Source of the DNA: Syntrophomonadaceae bacterium
GTDB lineage: Bacteria; Bacillota; Syntrophomonadia; Syntrophomonadales; Syntrophomonadaceae
Direction: 5' to 3'
DNA length: 6,110 bases
Assembly: GCA_028686565.1 (NCBI GenBank)
Contig: JAQUBU010000145.1
Coordinates: forward strand, 1 to 6,110
Positions 5,715-6,110 of the stretch are shown in pieces. Position 1 is the first letter of the stretch. Each line of letters opens with the position of its first letter. A program made the position numbers and the translations under genes. A model generated the notes under the pieces. It was not told where the DNA came from. It ran no database searches and saw nothing but the letters and a program-made list of their open reading frames with translations.

Positions 5715-6110
5715 ATGGCCCAGTTAATTATTACAGATAGTACTGCCTATTTGCCGGCAGACTTTGTTAAACAACACAACATTAAGGTGGTTCCCCTGAA
5801 TGTTAATTTTAAAGGTCAAATTTTCAAGGAAGGGGAGAGCATAAATAATCATGATTACTTTCAAATTTTACGCCAGGAATCTATTTTCCCTCAAACCTCA
5901 CAACCTGCCGCCGGTGATTTCTTAAAAGTGTATTCAGATCTCAAGGCTGGCGATGAAGCACTGGTTATACTAATTTCCGCAGGAATATCCGGTTCTGTTC
6001 AATCCGCCCTGATGGCGCGTACCATGCTTAATCGAGCAGATATAAAAATCGAGGTTGTTGATTCCCTTTTTACTTCCTTAGGACTTGCTTTTCAGGTTAT
6101 GAAAGCATGC
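5715..6110 (+). CDS. DegV-family fatty-acid-binding protein, N-terminal part (runs off the window)
   Basis: An ATG at 5715 behind GGGGAGG (5702-5708, 6 bases before it) opens 132 codons that continue past the window end. The start LIITDSTAYLP, then VVPLNVNFKGQIFKEGE (25-41), FPQTSQPAAGDFLKVY (58-73) and the 'ISAGISGSVQSA' segment (87-98) are the standard order of DegV/FakB motifs; Thr61-Ser62 in the TSQP motif and the ISGS serine (Ser92) lie where the family binds the fatty acid carboxylate. Family members hold a fatty acid in a buried tunnel; FakB members present it to the kinase FakA for acyl-phosphate formation. Whether this one is a FakB partner cannot be told: no fakA-like gene is in view. 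The 103-bp gap from the kinase has no terminator, so read-through is possible. About half of a normal-length protein of roughly 280 residues is visible. Confidence 0.92.
   Translation, partial: MAQLIITDSTAYLPADFVKQHNIKVVPLNVNFKGQIFKEGESINNHDYFQILRQESIFPQTSQPAAGDFLKVYSDLKAGDEALVILISAGISGSVQSALMARTMLNRADIKIEVVDSLFTSLGLAFQVMKAC

Overview
The window looks like a piece of chromosome from a low-to-moderate G+C, Gram-positive anaerobe of the Firmicutes, for example the Desulfotomaculum/Peptococcaceae or Syntrophomonadaceae type. The grounds are strong GGAGG ribosome binding sites before every gene, AT-rich intergenic DNA, a secreted wall hydrolase carrying 'copper amine oxidase N-terminal' stalk repeats (common in these clostridia), a DegV-family protein, and a FadE-like acyl-CoA dehydrogenase start. 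The genus is inference and cannot be fixed from this window.

Layout. (1) Bases 1-199, minus strand: the first 66 codons of a probable acyl-CoA dehydrogenase, reading out of the window. (2) Bases 200-955: a long, mostly AT-rich divergent intergenic region. It holds two short palindromes near the dehydrogenase, a striking 63-bp block of three abutting 21-bp units in alternating orientation (617-679), a likely extended -10 promoter (763-790) and a leader of about 150 nt. (3) Bases 956-1588, plus strand: a six-helix acetate/succinate permease of the SatP/GPR1/FUN34/YaaH family, followed by a perfect intrinsic terminator (1597-1628). (4) Bases 1811-2980, minus strand: a secreted glucosaminidase with two N-terminal stalk repeats, convergent with the permease. 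(5) Bases 2981-3211: a divergent promoter region with a 20-bp-spaced direct repeat. (6) Bases 3212-5611, plus strand: a membrane-anchored hybrid histidine kinase with two PAS domains, HisKA, HATPase, receiver and HPt domains, i.e. a complete internal phosphorelay with no output regulator beside it. (7) Bases 5715-6110, plus strand: the first 132 codons of a DegV-family fatty-acid-binding protein, cut by the window end.

Taken together, three of the five genes touch acyl or acetate metabolism: acyl-CoA dehydrogenase, acetate permease and DegV/FakB-like fatty acid carrier. This fits an organism that oxidises fatty acids or exchanges acetate, but the genes are in different transcription units and the link is only suggestive. 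I see no mobile element, CRISPR array, tRNA or rRNA. No gene set here forms a recognisable new defence or biosynthetic system. The least ordinary element is the three-unit repeat block upstream of the permease.
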